A DNA stretch of 64,000 nucleotides, from contig CAJNYU010001961.1 of assembly GCA_905331475.1 (NCBI GenBank), positions 216,213-280,212 of the forward strand, read 5' to 3'. Shown here one piece after another: positions 13,401 to 25,146 of this stretch. The notes under the pieces were generated by a model. The model worked only from the letters and a program-made list of their open reading frames with translations, made no database searches and had not been told where the DNA came from. Both the position numbers and the translations under genes were made by a program. Each line of letters begins with the position of its first letter. Position 1 is the first letter of the stretch. The DNA is from Rotaria socialis. Its lineage: Eukaryota; Rotifera; Eurotatoria; Philodinida; Philodinidae.

Positions 13401-14668
13401 TTTCCAATCTATGGATATCAGGTTTATTTCAAGATTTCTTTTGTTATTTTTTTTTTGGTAATTGTATTTTGTTTTTCGTTATTAGATTTCTTGGGAGGCA
13501 CAGAATGATCCATCTCTACTTGTAAATACAATTGATATTTCTTCATCGTTATATCCATTAGAATTAACTATTCCATTGCTCTCGATGCATACATCTTATA
13601 TTTTCAAAGTAAGTACTCACTTAGACCACAGTCAAGTAGTTCACTTTACTTTCTTGTAGATTCGTTCGCTAATGATTCCCGATGATGATCAAATACAAAT
13701 GAGTGTACCAGTATCAATAAAATTTAATTATGAAGAAGAATTATTTTCGATAAGAAATTTTTATCTATCTGAACCATTCTATATAAATGGTTCAATTAAA
13801 ACCGATATATCGTGGAATAAAATCAATGATTATCGAATTCAACAATATGATTTACATTGGATTGAAACTCAATGTTATTCTGACGTATCACCATGTTGTT
13901 ATCGACGTGATGCTGTAACAATAGAAAATTTCTTTCAATTAGATGATTTGCGTTTTAATTGTACATATGTATTAACTATAGAGCCAATTATATCAAAATT
14001 ACGAATTAAAAAATCTTTTCAATTTTACTTTAATGTTAGTTCTTGTCAATCAATACAGATCTATGGAACTATTCAACCTCCATGTCAAATAGATGAAAAT
14101 TCAATTATTTCATCTTTATCACCTTTAAATCTTGTTGTCATAAAAAATGAATCTGGTATTCAATTGTATTGGCAAAATATTCTTCCATTAAGTAAGTAGT
14201 CTTCATTTTTTGATGAATAAAAATATCATTTGTTTATCGATAAATTAGCTCGTGATGATAGTGGTATTGTCTATCAATTACGTATTGAACAGCTGCCAAG
14301 TCATATTGAACTTATTTCTGTTGATCTTTCGTCTGTAAGTTTATATATAATTTATATATTCTCCTAATGATGTAATTGAATCTCTTGTTTTTATCTACTA
14401 GACGATAACAAATTATTTTTTACCCTATTTAAAACAGCAAAGTGATCGATATCTTAATGTGACATTAACTTTATTAGATAATTTAATCATTCGACAAGAA
14501 AAATCGATAGTAATCGACGGTTATCAGAATAATAATAATAATAATCATTATTATAATAATCGTAATAGTCGGTTGAAAATCGTGTCATCATCAGCATCAA
14601 GCAAAAATCAAATGGAATATTTTCTTTTATTCCTTTTATTTATTTCTATTGATTTAATACGACGATAA
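10437..14668 (+). CDS. ANOS1: Anosmin-1 (KAL1)-like extracellular protein
   Basis: Eleven exons join in frame: 10437-10649, 11623-11694, 11947-12021, 12362-12437, 12676-12720, 12889-13215, 13285-13421, 13486-13608, 13660-14191, 14249-14334 and 14402-14668, about 650 residues (human 680). A hydrophobic signal peptide (1-17) is followed by a Cys-rich region (about 40-155), then fibronectin III repeats. The first repeat (about 165-265) contains VKLKWSS, RWYTFRVAAVTRLG and KPFRLSS, and a later one contains ISWNKINDYRIQQYDLHW and FNCTYVLTIEPI; both match anosmin-1 closely. Anosmin-1 is a matrix-bound heparan-sulfate and FGF-receptor modulator in neuronal migration and branching. Two oddities: the WAP four-disulfide core is mostly absent, and the C-terminus ends in a hydrophobic stretch (MEYFLLFLLFISIDLIRR) that could be a GPI signal or membrane tail. 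Intron 1 is almost 1 kb. Confidence 0.85.
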
Positions 14669-16391
14669 TAAATCAAAAAAGAAAAAATTGAACAAAAGCG
14701 AAGCACGAACGTTCACCCCGTCCGTCTTCTGATGGTGCATCGCGATACCGGTTCTATTTTCTTTTTCATATTAAGAACAATTATTATCGTCGATTTTCAA
14801 TTAATATGTATCTTCAGTTTTAATTGTCGTTTGTATATGCTTTTCTTTTCTTTTTTAAAAATATATTTATTATTTTTTTTTGAACATATCGATAAATGAT
14901 CTCAGTCTTTTGTTTTTAATGTAATTACTTAGTAGTTGATAGGTGAATGATAGAGAACAGAATGCCTAAAGAAATGTCATTATACGTAAAGTAGCAATGA
15001 TAGTGATACGATAGAAATATAGCTTATGCTATGATCTTTTCCGAAGAATAGAATAGAAGACCATGACATTATACTAGGTGTATTAACACATTTATCTATA
15101 ATGGATATTATCTTTTTCTCTATTTTTCTTTGCTTAGGAAAATATTGGCCATGACAATATTCTTGTAATAACTAATAGTCAAATATAATCTTAGCGTATA
15201 TGTCACAGCTATTTGTGAATTTGAATTCTTTATTGCTGAAATAATAACGAGTACAATTTGAAATCAAAATCAATAGTCTTCTGGTATATTCATTTATTCA
15301 AGCTTCGAATTCTTTGAATTTTGAAAAATTCTTTCAATGAATAGAATAGATTTTCTATTCCTGTACATTATCTATGAGATGATATTTAATAGATCAACTT
15401 CGAATGCTAAATCCCAATGAATGAATGATGAAGCGATATAATAATATAGACCAATACAGAGCTATATCATTTTGTACATTAAATACTTGAGAATAACTGT
15501 AGAATAAATTGTTCAAGAAATAGTAAACAAATCGAGGAAGATTTGTTCATCGTTGCAATTCTAATTGATTTTAAACTCGATTGATTCATATTGAATTTAA
15601 CAAAATCACTTATGAATTTATTCAAGTCAACATTTAGATTTTTAATCATTTCAAAGATTGATTTCGTTCTGAAATTCAGAAGACCTATTGAATTTTGAAT
15701 GAAAGCAGTCATTTTGTTCTAAGACTTTTTCAAAGTTACTTCGTAACTATTATATTTTATTCATTTCAAATTTAAGCTTAAATTTTGATTTTAATTTTCT
15801 TATGTCTTAGTGGTTTTTTTTTATCAGCGACAGCCATGAAAACTATTTATATAGAGAAAAAAAGATTACATTGAATGAATCTCGTTGAACACAAATATTG
15901 GGTATAGCATATCTATGGTTTATGATAGAAGTATATGATGAAAATTAAAGATGTTATTTATCTCTACAAATATGTTATCGTCTATTGTAAGTATATAAGC
16001 TACTAAGGCTTATGAAACATTTGTTTTTTGCAATCGTATACTTCTTGAACATTTGTATAAATCCAGTTTGATAATCTATTGTTAATAATACATTATTCTA
16101 TAGTCTATAATGTCCTTTATCAAATATGCAAGTATCTATGTCGGTCAAATAAAAAGAATTTTCTTCAAGAAAAATAGTGAAAAAAACTAGTCTCAATCTA
16201 AATCTAAGACTAAATGACAGTAGAATCAAATTGTTTATTGTGTTTCTGTTAACTTCTTTTTTAATAAAATAGCTCATCTGCTGAATTTACTTGAAAAATC
16301 TATTAATTAGAATTTTCTTATATTGAAAGAATTTGAATTTAAAAAAACGATGTATTTTTTGTTTGTCTATTTTGTTTGAAAATTCCTATTA
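14669..16391. other. Intergenic between convergent genes
   Basis: Spacer between the anosmin-like gene (plus) and the LIM gene (minus), so it holds two 3' UTRs. It is AT-rich, with AATAAA motifs on both strands and a poly-T run near 14870. No repeat family or RNA gene was recognised. Confidence 0.5.
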
Positions 16392-17901
16392 TTATTGTTG
16401 TTGTTGCTGCTGTTGAATTGAACAATTTTGACAGAGATATTTTCCATCTTTAGTTTTAAAAAAATGTGATGTACCGATTTCATTGTGACAATTTCGACAC
16501 ATAAAACACGATCGATGATATTGTTTACCTTCAAAACCGACTGAAAAGAAAAACGTTTTTTTTGTTAATTACGTATATTATTTCAAAGCAAAAGAACGAA
16601 ATAATGCTTGTGTAACATACTTGCTTCACCGCTAACTATTTTATTTTTACACTCAGTGCATTCTTGTGCATTTTGAATATGACAATTTTCACATAGAAAT
16701 TTTGCTTCCGATCGTTGATCATCGGATTTTGACTGATGATAAAACGATTTACTTGCAATAGATGTATTACATTGAGAACATATGAAACAAGTTGGATGAT
16801 AATAATCTCCTTTATCTTCAACAAGCGCATAATGTAGCATTAAAATAAATTCGAAAAACAGTTTGAAAAACTTACATTCACTAACTAAAGAGCCAGGCGC
16901 AAATTCTTTATAACATTGACGACATTTTTTACTAAGAATATCTCTTGCAGCAGCACTAACACCAGTATCTAATTTGTCAAAGCAACCTTTGCAATACCAT
17001 TTATCATTCAAAGGATAAACAGGTTCATCTTTCATTGGCTAGATCAATAAATTTGAACTTTAACAATTATGTTAGAAAAGAAAAATTAATCTGACCTTTT
17101 GACATTGAGTACCATTTTTATCAACTCCCACACAAGTAAAACAGGATTCATGAAATTTCTTATCTTCCCAGACAACTGACGATGCTTCGATTATATTTTG
17201 ACATCGAGCACTAAATTCACAAAGAATGAAGATGTTTAAGATCTTACTTCTATTATCTAAAATAGTTCATTTTTTGGTGTTTGAATAAAACAAGAGGAAA
17301 TATTCCGTGATATCTCGAAGCTCTGTTTTTTTAAAGATAGTTGTTAGTCAAGTTTTCGAATGATTCTCGCGTGTTCATCTTCTACAGTGATGCCTGAAAA
17401 TCTCGTTTCACACTTCTATGAAGGTAGATGAAAGTTGTCTGTCGAGAAACGACTGAAAATTGCCGCACGACAGATTCTCGGCGTATTGCCTGGTGTTTAT
17501 TGTCAATGGATTCCAACATAAAGAACGAAAATATTCCAAGGACAAAAAATGTCTTATTTATTCTTATCCTTTTTTTTCACTATTTGATTTATGTTCTATT
17601 TAACGTACCATTTTGGAGCTACTTTTTTAAAACATGTTTCACAAAAACGCACTGGTTCATTAAGACTATTTCTTGATAGTATTGTCGATTCATCGAATTT
17701 AATATTTTTTGATTTATAGAAAAAACCACCAGCTAAAGTTTTTCCACAATCCGAACAATTAAAACAATGCGGATGATAAACTTTATTTTCGTCAGCTGTC
17801 ATTACATTTAATATTTTTTCGCCACATTTTGAACAAATTGTTGATGCATCACTTGATGCTATTTGTTGCAATGCGGTTGAAGATTTTTGAGTTTCAACCA
17901 T
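16392..17901 (-). CDS. Four-LIM-domain protein (FHL/paxillin-like)
   Basis: Five minus-strand exons join in frame: 17609-17901, 17096-17210, 16876-17038, 16621-16815 and 16392-16540, 304 residues. LIM1 (about 23-95) starts CSKCGEKIL and contains YHPHCFNCSDC. LIM2 (about 98-160) starts CARCQNII. LIM3 (about 175-245) contains YYHPTCFICSQC. LIM4 (about 248-298) contains YHRSCFMCRNC and LCQNC, followed by a short poly-Gln tail. LIM domains bind two zinc ions and act as protein adaptors at adhesions, in muscle or in transcription complexes. Length and LIM-only design recall FHL proteins, but the FHL N-terminal half-LIM is absent, so paxillin/Hic-5 or other LIM-only families remain possible. In LIM2 the central CxxC is stretched (CFTCVGVDKNGTQC). 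The acceptor of exon 4 (16815) is weakly pyrimidine-rich and is the least certain junction. Confidence 0.8.
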
Positions 17902-20900
17902 TTATATACGACCAATCAGATTGTTTATGAGATTTTGATATTGCAAAGGAAAACTTAATGAGAACAAAATGAAAATTAGAATTTAAGAACAAATATGATC
18001 GATCATTAAGTAAGATAATAGGCGCTTTTCAGCTGAATTTTGTTTACATTAAAAATTATGATTTCATCTAGTTTTGGAGACAATTTAGTCAGTTTGAAAA
18101 GAAAATCTTCGATATATCTACCTTGAATTAATTACTTTTTGATATGCTGGATCTGTTTTAACTGTTGATAAACGATGGAATTAAATTATGTTCAACAAAA
18201 TTAGGTTAAATCTTCTCGACGATTCTTCGACACAGCCTTCCTCTCGGCTTTCAAAAAAGTATTTGTAGCTCATACGAGAGTAGTCGACACTGAATCACAT
18301 GAATATACGTATTTTCCCGACTTTACAAATCCACGAATAAGTTCTTGTAATGAAAAGCTCCCCTCTTTCCGAATCAAATTATTCTGTTGCTTTCATAGAA
18401 CAAAATGTATTAGATTCCAAAAATTTACATGATCTTTCCTTCATATACAATGAAATCATTTTGTAGCATGCCATTTTTTTTACTCCTATAACTTTCCAAC
18501 ACGAACCTAGGAAACAGATGTATTTATCACACCATCAATGAATCAATGATGTTTGAGATTTTTGAATCAAACGAAAAGTGCAAACCTGAAGAGTTAATGA
18601 GATCTGTTAGTGTAGTTCATAATTGTTGATAATCTCATCAGAAACAGGATCTCTCGTGTTCATAATCAACTTTTTGTTCAATAGAGTCAAACTGTGTTTC
18701 CTATGCAACGTTTGAATTAAAATATAATTTTGACTATGAAAATATCCGCTTTTTTTCTATACGGAATCTTATCGATCATTTCGAATGAGGACGATGCTAT
18801 TTTCTATCATCACACGACTTATATTCACATTTCCGAAATTAAAAATACATTAGAAAGTAATTGATGGGCGAAATCCATAAATAATAATCAACTAGATGGT
18901 ATTCAATTTTTACTCGAATACGAAATGCGATGCGAAGCTCGAATCGGATCTTCACGAAAAATCTTGAATACATTTTATGTCGACATAATGAAATTCATCA
19001 CTTAGAAAACTCCATTCTTACTTAGCGATACATTCTTATAGATCGATTTCGATTGATCGATTAATTATCTCCATGATTCATTATCTTAGATCAGCTGTAA
19101 ATGAATAGACTATAGTGGCTATCATATGTTCATGACGTCACTTTAATTATCTCTTGATAAATTTCTTTCATTTTCGTCATTTTGGAACCACATTTGTGAC
19201 TGAACAAAAGTTCAGATTAAAGATTCGAAAACAGATGTAAAAGGTTCGATCTTGATACTTCGATCTCACGTTTCAACGATTTTTCTACGATTTTCGGTTC
19301 TCGAGATCATCGCGTCACAAAATGACGATTTGTGATGCGTACGTCAAGTAAGTAAACTAGATGGTATTCAAGTTTCACTCGAATACGAAATGCGATGCGA
19401 AGCAGGAATCTCCATCCAGGAAAAATCTGCAATTCAGAGAAATCTTGAATACTTTTTATGNGCGTCGCATCGCATTAATTAAAGATTCGAAAAGAGATGT
19501 TCTCAGTTCGATCTTGATACTTCGATCTCACGTTTCAACGAGTTTTCTACGATTTTCGGTTTTCGAGATCATCGCGACACAAAATGACGACTTGTGATGC
19601 GTACGTCAAGTGAGTAAAAATAAAAAAAACTCGCGACGGACTACATAAATGCTTCTGCTTCGCATCGCATTAATAAGAAGAAGTTTTATAAAAAGAAAAA
19701 AATACGAAGATTACAAAAGCATGAAGAAGATTTTAAAGGAAAACTGTCTACTAAAATTCACAAAATACTGAGAATATTATAAGCTATTTATTCTGAAACT
19801 AGAAAATTAATTAAGATTGCCATAGATAATTATTATTTCCTTTTGGAGTGAACTTCTATTTTTCTATAGAAGCAAAGCTTCATTTAAGCATACGAATTTG
19901 AGTGAAGCTATAGACTGTTTTCTTATGTATCAGTAGTTACAGAAGTTTTATTGATTATATGTGCTCATGCGTTCTTAAGTTTTAAAGGCTTTTTTTGGAA
20001 AACTTTAAATAACAGATGATCTAAAAAATACTTCATCTGTTACTAACAGTAATGTGAATAAGTCTTGTTTTGAAGATTAAACTGGGTTGAAAAGAATAAA
20101 TTCCTAAAAAGTGTCTTCATAGACACATATCTACTTCTTAACAACGAATCGCAACTGTATTAGTAGGAGCTACAATACAGAAAGCATTCTAATTGAAAGA
20201 AAACTAATATGATTGTTCAATTGTGCTGCTATTCTTTGTAAGTTTCAAGGGGGAAAGTGCAGGTTTGGAACTTTCCCCCGCACCTCAGTACCTGCAGCGC
20301 CTTTTCTATAGTGAGATTTACTTCAGCCGTATGGAAATGAATCGGTAAAACTACTTTTATTTTCAATAGTAGGGGTGAATTTTTTGAATTATTCACAGAA
20401 TCTGAATGAGATGTATTTCAGAATAAAAACGCGAACAGAAAAAGAAGACCATCCTTCGAAAGTAACCATATATCAAATTTCAAAATGACATACCAAAAAT
20501 TTTGATCCTTCTTTTATTAGTGTGAGAACTAACACTGAGCTCTGATTATTTTTCAGAAGTTTATTTTTCATTTTATCACCATTGCATTTGTACAGTTTTT
20601 CCTTTCTCTCAGGTATGAAAAAAACATTGTACGAAATGCCATATTCCTTGGTAAAAAAAAACCTGTACATAATTTTATTAGCTTGAAAATCATCATTGAA
20701 TTTGGATTCTGTTCCACAGTTTTATTGTGTATTTCATGAAAAATGAATTTTTAACACCTGGACTCCCCTCAAGGGTCAAAAAACCTTTTTTGTTCTGGTT
20801 TTAATATAGATAGTGATATTTCCATAAAGCTAAGCTTTCTGATTACAAGAATTGTCTCAGTTTTGAATTTCATCGAATAATAAGAAAGATATGCAGCACT

Positions 20901-20976
20901 CACTCAGAGCCTTAAAAAACAGTTATTGACCTAAAGGTCCATGAATATTCAATTTATACTGTTTGAAAAGAGCAGT
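17902..20976. other. Transition zone, start of repeat-rich DNA
   Basis: No gene. It contains the direct-repeat block at 18890-19680 and a strong hairpin near 20249-20280 (GGGGGAAAGT and its complement ACTTTCCCCC). From here on coding density falls sharply and repeats dominate. Confidence 0.5.
18892..19680 (+). repeat. Duplicated repeat block
   Basis: Two modules occur twice. Module A starts ACTAGATGGTATTCAA and runs through GAATACGAAATGCGATGCGAAGC, at 18892-18980 and 19357-19460. Module B includes CTTGATACTTCGATCTCACG, TTTCAACGA and TTGTGATGCGTACGTCAAGT, at about 19213-19354 and 19483-19616. The motif GCGATGCGAAG also appears inverted (CTTCGCATCGC, about 19657), so the block may be a decayed inverted-repeat transposon. 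An N at 19461 lies at the end of the second A module. Confidence 0.7.
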
Positions 20977-21495
20977 CATCCTATTCCGCAATGTTGAACA
21001 TTTCGGAACCAGTTCCACCCCCGGAATCAGTTCCGTCGATTCCGGAATTAGGTCAAATATGAACACTGTCCGATTCCGGAATTGGTTCGTCCGATTCTCG
21101 GAATTCCACGGAATTCAGTCCAATTCCGGAATCAAAACTTCTATTACTATTCTATCTCCTCTTACCCATTTAGTGATGATCCGATTCCGGAATTAGGTCA
21201 ATACGGAATCGCTGGGAATTAGACGGAATTTCTAGGAATTCCGTTCAATTCCTGTTCGACCTAATTCCTGGAATTTCGTGCCGGAATTGCATGGCGTGGG
21301 TGTCAATGTGGGTGTTGCGATGAGTGTGGGTGCGCTGAATTCCGGAATCGTTGGAAATTAGATGAAATTGGTCGGCAGTGATTCCGGGGATTCGGGAATT
21401 GTAATGGAAGTGATAAACGGAATTCCGGGAATTAGATGGAATTGGTTCTGTGAGCGGAACTGGTTCCGGAATATTCAACATTGCGGAATAGGATG
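20977..21495 (+). mobile_element. Inverted-repeat element packed with GGAATT motifs
   Basis: The ends form an approximately 40-bp terminal inverted repeat: CATCCTATTCCGCAATGTTG at 20977 and its complement CAACATTGCGGAATAGGATG ending at 21495, with the inner parts also matching (GGAACCAGTTCC / GGAACTGGTTCC). The 519-bp interior is almost entirely copies of palindromic ATTCCGGAATT and variants spaced 20-40 bp apart, plus a short GTGTGGGTG tract (about 21297-21335). No transposase is encoded. This is a non-autonomous DNA element (MITE-like); I cannot assign a superfamily because no clear target duplication is visible. Confidence 0.65.
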
Positions 21496-22053
21496 TATTC
21501 TCGGAAATATTATTGATTCTAGAATAGATCTCAATACATATACTCTAAAAGTGAATTTTACATGTAGCTGTAGGTTTAAACGTGTAACTATATATCTTTA
21601 TTAGGGCTACACATCTTTCCTACATATTGATTGAATTAATTGTAGAATATTTATTTTTACTATTTATTTTTCAAGTCTTTGCACACAAAACATATCTTGC
21701 ATAATTAAAATATTTCCTCGATGTTAAAATAACTTGAAGTGATTTCCTTAGATAAAAATAAAAAGACATTTTACTTTTTTGATTATTTAATGTCATTTTT
21801 GCAGTCAATTTTTCCATCATGCGAATGCTATCAAAAATGAACAAACATAATATTCGAGATTTATTATAGCTGAGTCAAGTGTTGTGTTTTTTCGAATTGT
21901 GAAAATATATAATACGCAGACATTTTTACATGTATACAAAGAAAAAAATACAATGCAGAATGTTTTGATGGATGCTCTAGAATAAAGATGAGTTTTAAAT
22001 AATATTACAGATATTTAGAAACATAATTTTAAAAAACAATGATCAAAGCATGT
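21496..22053. other. Intergenic, 3' flank of flavohemoglobin
   Basis: AT-rich spacer without a recognisable frame or repeat. It should contain the 3' UTR of the minus-strand flavohemoglobin. Confidence 0.4.
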
Positions 22054-23241
22054 TTATAATGTTTTTGTGCACGATTGGTTTTTGACAACGTCTTTTAGCA
22101 AGCTGAGTGATGGTTGAAAAGCTTCTATATGAATTTGAGAAGGTGGATGTCCACATTGAGCCAAATATTCTTCCACCTTATTCATAAACGTAGGCGAGCC
22201 GCATAGATAAACTTGTGTCTTAGCCATTATAGTTTTCGCTATGGTTTCTTGTAAAAGACGCTTACCTTGAAGTAATAAATGATATTGCTTTTTAGGCAAA
22301 ACTATACGCATCTCATCGGTAAAAGCAGCTTGCTCTTCTGTAGGTACACAATGAATCAATGTTGTAATATCTGATTTACCTTGTTTATGTAATTCTAGTA
22401 TCATTGCTGAGAAAACGCTGATACCAATGCCACCAGCAATAAATAAATGATGTTTTGCATCTTTTATTAAAGCATAAGTGCCAGCTGGTAAACTTAATGT
22501 TACAAGATCACCTTCTTTATATTTTTCAATAAGTTCAGTAGAAACAATTCCTTTGGGTTCATGATCTTTTTCTTGTTTAACAGCAATACTATATGTTTTG
22601 CCATCGAATGGTTCAATCAGACTATAGTGGCGAATGTGATAAAGGCCATCTTTTTTGATACGAAGTGTAATATATTGCCCTGCATGATAATCATGGATTT
22701 TCCCACCATCGCGACGTTCCAATGTAAAAGAAACAGTTGGTCCAATGGCAATTGTTTCTTTCTTGATTATACTAAATGGAATAAAGCCCTGTTCAGTTTT
22801 ATCGCCGAGCTCACTGTACATTTTCTTTTCTATATTGATGAAAATAGACGCAATTATATTGTAGGCAGCTGACCATGCACTCAAAATACTAGGATCACCC
22901 ATGCCACCTAAGAATTCGTCGATTGCAATAATAAGATATTTGCCAACTATAGGATAGTGTTCTGGTTGAACTGTAGACGCCCGATGTTTATGAGAGATAA
23001 GTAAAATCTGCGGCAAGAGTGTATCTAAATGATCGATGTTCTCAATAGCAAGATACACTGTATTTGCCAATGCGAATGGTTGTGTACCATTTTTTTGATT
23101 TGTCCGATTGAATATATTCAATAATTCAGGATGTGCTGCGAACATATGTTTATAGATAATTGATGTGATTTCTTTTCCATTTTCCTTGAAAATTGGTGAT
23201 GTTGTTTTAAGAATTTGTTTTTGTTCGTCTGAAAGTGGCAT
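22054..23241 (-). CDS. hmp-like: Flavohemoglobin (NO dioxygenase type), copy 1
   Basis: Intronless, 395 residues from the ATG at 23241, the length of bacterial and fungal flavohemoglobins. The globin domain (1-145) has the B10 tyrosine (IIYKHMFAAHPELLNIF), the E7 glutamine (NQKNGTQPFALAN) and the proximal-histidine segment (SHKHRASTVQPEHYPIVG). The FAD domain (about 155-255) has the RxYS motif as IRHYSL and IAVKQE. The NAD domain (about 265-395) has AGGIGISVFSAM and YLCGSPTFM. The enzyme oxidises nitric oxide to nitrate with O2 and NAD(P)H in the cytosol. The frame stays open 26 codons upstream of this ATG, but that extension is hydrophobic, has no counterpart in copy 2 and spans a splice-acceptor-like TTATTAG just before the ATG, so the shorter start is preferred. 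Full-length flavohemoglobins are rare in animals; horizontal acquisition is inferred. Confidence 0.92.
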   Translation of the reverse strand: MPLSDEQKQILKTTSPIFKENGKEITSIIYKHMFAAHPELLNIFNRTNQKNGTQPFALANTVYLAIENIDHLDTLLPQILLISHKHRASTVQPEHYPIVGKYLIIAIDEFLGGMGDPSILSAWSAAYNIIASIFINIEKKMYSELGDKTEQGFIPFSIIKKETIAIGPTVSFTLERRDGGKIHDYHAGQYITLRIKKDGLYHIRHYSLIEPFDGKTYSIAVKQEKDHEPKGIVSTELIEKYKEGDLVTLSLPAGTYALIKDAKHHLFIAGGIGISVFSAMILELHKQGKSDITTLIHCVPTEEQAAFTDEMRIVLPKKQYHLLLQGKRLLQETIAKTIMAKTQVYLCGSPTFMNKVEEYLAQCGHPPSQIHIEAFQPSLSLLKDVVKNQSCTKTL

Positions 23242-23774
23242 GTCAGAATCTAATAAAAAAATTCTATAAATGATCTGAAATTTACTAATTGAATAATTCA
23301 TAAATATTAATGCTATCAAAAAGATTTCTAAAATATTATTTTACTTTTACCCGTTACATCTTTTTTTAAAACAGATAAAAATTGAACTAGAAAAAAATAT
23401 GTAAGTACGTGGTGAATTAAGAATTTCACATTCAGATTTATATTCAGATTTAGTTATTTCGTGGACAGTATCATAGAAATAGTTGCCTATATCGGCAGAA
23501 TATTGAACAGGAGTAAGAGAAAAACACTCGTTAATATCTAATACTGATTTCTTGATTACTAGAATTATTCTATTTCGGAGCATCTTTTTTTGAAAAAGAC
23601 TATGTAAGTTTTCCTCATTTTACTGCGATAAGTTGTAGTTTATCCAATGATAATTAATTTTGATGTTTTTTGAAAGAACTGAAGAAAAGAAACATAAGAT
23701 TATACGTCAAGCTCAAGCATGAATGCGAATGACTTCGCAAGAACAAGTAGGATAATTACAACTAGCTGTCTGTT
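23242..23774. other. Upstream region of flavohemoglobin copy 1
   Basis: On the minus strand, TTTTTTATTAG lies just before the ATG and looks like a 3' splice acceptor (5'-UTR intron or spliced-leader site). A 78-codon minus-strand frame at 23347-23583 shows no family motif and is not called as a gene. Confidence 0.4.
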
Positions 23775-25146
23775 TTGTGTAAGGCGCTCCAAAGTCAAAA
23801 ATCGAACAGGGGAAAAATCTCGTTTATTATTAATGGTTGGATAGAGCTCAATGAGTAGATCATGAATATCACCTTTAAAATATTTCTAGGCTTCCGCTTT
23901 GGCTGAGAAATTTTCAAGATACAAATTGCACCTGAAAAAGCGAATATTTCACTTTTTTAGAAAAAACTCGAAATTTACGTAGTTTAACAATGCTCTAGGT
24001 TTAGAAAACTATCATCATCGAATTTAGCATGAAAATTTGAATCTACTGATGTAACTTTGGCCAGTAAAAACATAAATTTCATGTTTGAGGAGCTCAACTA
24101 GGTCTCCGTTAGACACGTTCAAATTGATGTCTCGCAAAATCATCAACTATTTTTTTCTAAAGCGATTCTCCAACTTTCTTACGCCATTCAAACCGCCAAG
24201 TGATAGCGAACAAAACTATAGATTCAGTTTGAAAAATATTGTTCCTTCTTTGAGAAAATTGAATTTTACTGGATCGGCGGCTTTAGGTTAAAGAATGACC
24301 CTCTTATTTCGAGGTTTTGGCTATCAAAACTTAACTTCCATGCGAAGTAAACATCAGATTTAAAATCAGCACGAAAAGCAACATTAACTATCATAAATTT
24401 TATCAAAAAATAATTTTCATCAAAATTCCAGCCTACTCTCCCTGAGTCATTTTTTTCTTGATTTTACCCTGTAGTCCCCCACAGGTAAAATTTTGATGAA
24501 AAATATTTTTTAATAAAGTTTATGATAGTCAATGCAGTTTTTCCTGATGATTCCGAATCTGATGCTTATTTTGCATGAAAATTGAGTTTTGACAGTAGAA
24601 ATCTCGAAATAAGAGGGCAATTCTGTAAGCGTTAGTCACTGATCCAGTAAAATTCCATTTTCTCAGAGAGGGAACAATATTTTTCAAACTGAATCTATAC
24701 TTTTGTTCGCTATCACTTGGCGCTTCGAATGGCGTAAGAAAGTTGGAGACTCGCTTTAAAAAAAATAGTTGATGATTTTGCGAGACATCAATTTCAAGGT
24801 GTCTATATGGGGACCTAGGTGAGCTCCTCAAACATGAAACTTATGTTTTTTACCGGTCAACGTTATATCAGTAGATTCAGATTTTCTTGCTGAATTCGAT
24901 GATGATAGTTTTCTAAACCTAGAGCATTGTTAAACTAGGTAAATTTCGAGTTTTTTCTAAAAAAAAGTGAAATATTCGCTTTTTCAGGTGCAGTTTGTAT
25001 TTTGAAAATTTCTCAGCCAAAGCGGAAGCTTAGAAACATTGTAAAGGTGATATTCATGATCTACTCATTGAGTTCTATCCAACCATGTAATAATAAATGA
25101 GATTTTTCTCCTGCTCGATTTGTGACTTTGGTGCGCCTTACTCAAA
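23775..25146. mobile_element. 1.37-kb foldback palindrome
   Basis: Two arms of about 650 bp are inverted copies around 24,460. Outer ends: GGCGCTCCAAAGTC at 23784 against GACTTTGGTGCGCC ending about 25137. Inner ends: ACTATCATAAATTTTATCAA (about 24389) against its diverged complement near 24505-24530. The arms encode matching short frames in opposite directions (plus from 24085, minus from 24831, sharing FSLKNIVPSLRK and SNFLTPF), which confirms the homology. The arms differ at scattered sites, so the structure is old and not a simple assembly echo. No transposase is visible; it resembles foldback-type elements. Confidence 0.8.

Noticed and set aside
20963..21604. Frames inside the GGAATT-rich element
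   Set aside because: Periodic peptides (SGI, RNW, NSG) simply reflect the palindromic DNA repeat.
22561..22872. Antisense frames over the flavohemoglobins (also 31679-31876)
   Set aside because: They mirror the conserved coding strand and have no features of their own.
23242..23319. 26-codon N-terminal extension of flavohemoglobin copy 1
   Set aside because: Absent in copy 2, hydrophobic, and crosses an acceptor-like AG; the ATG at 23241 aligns with the family.
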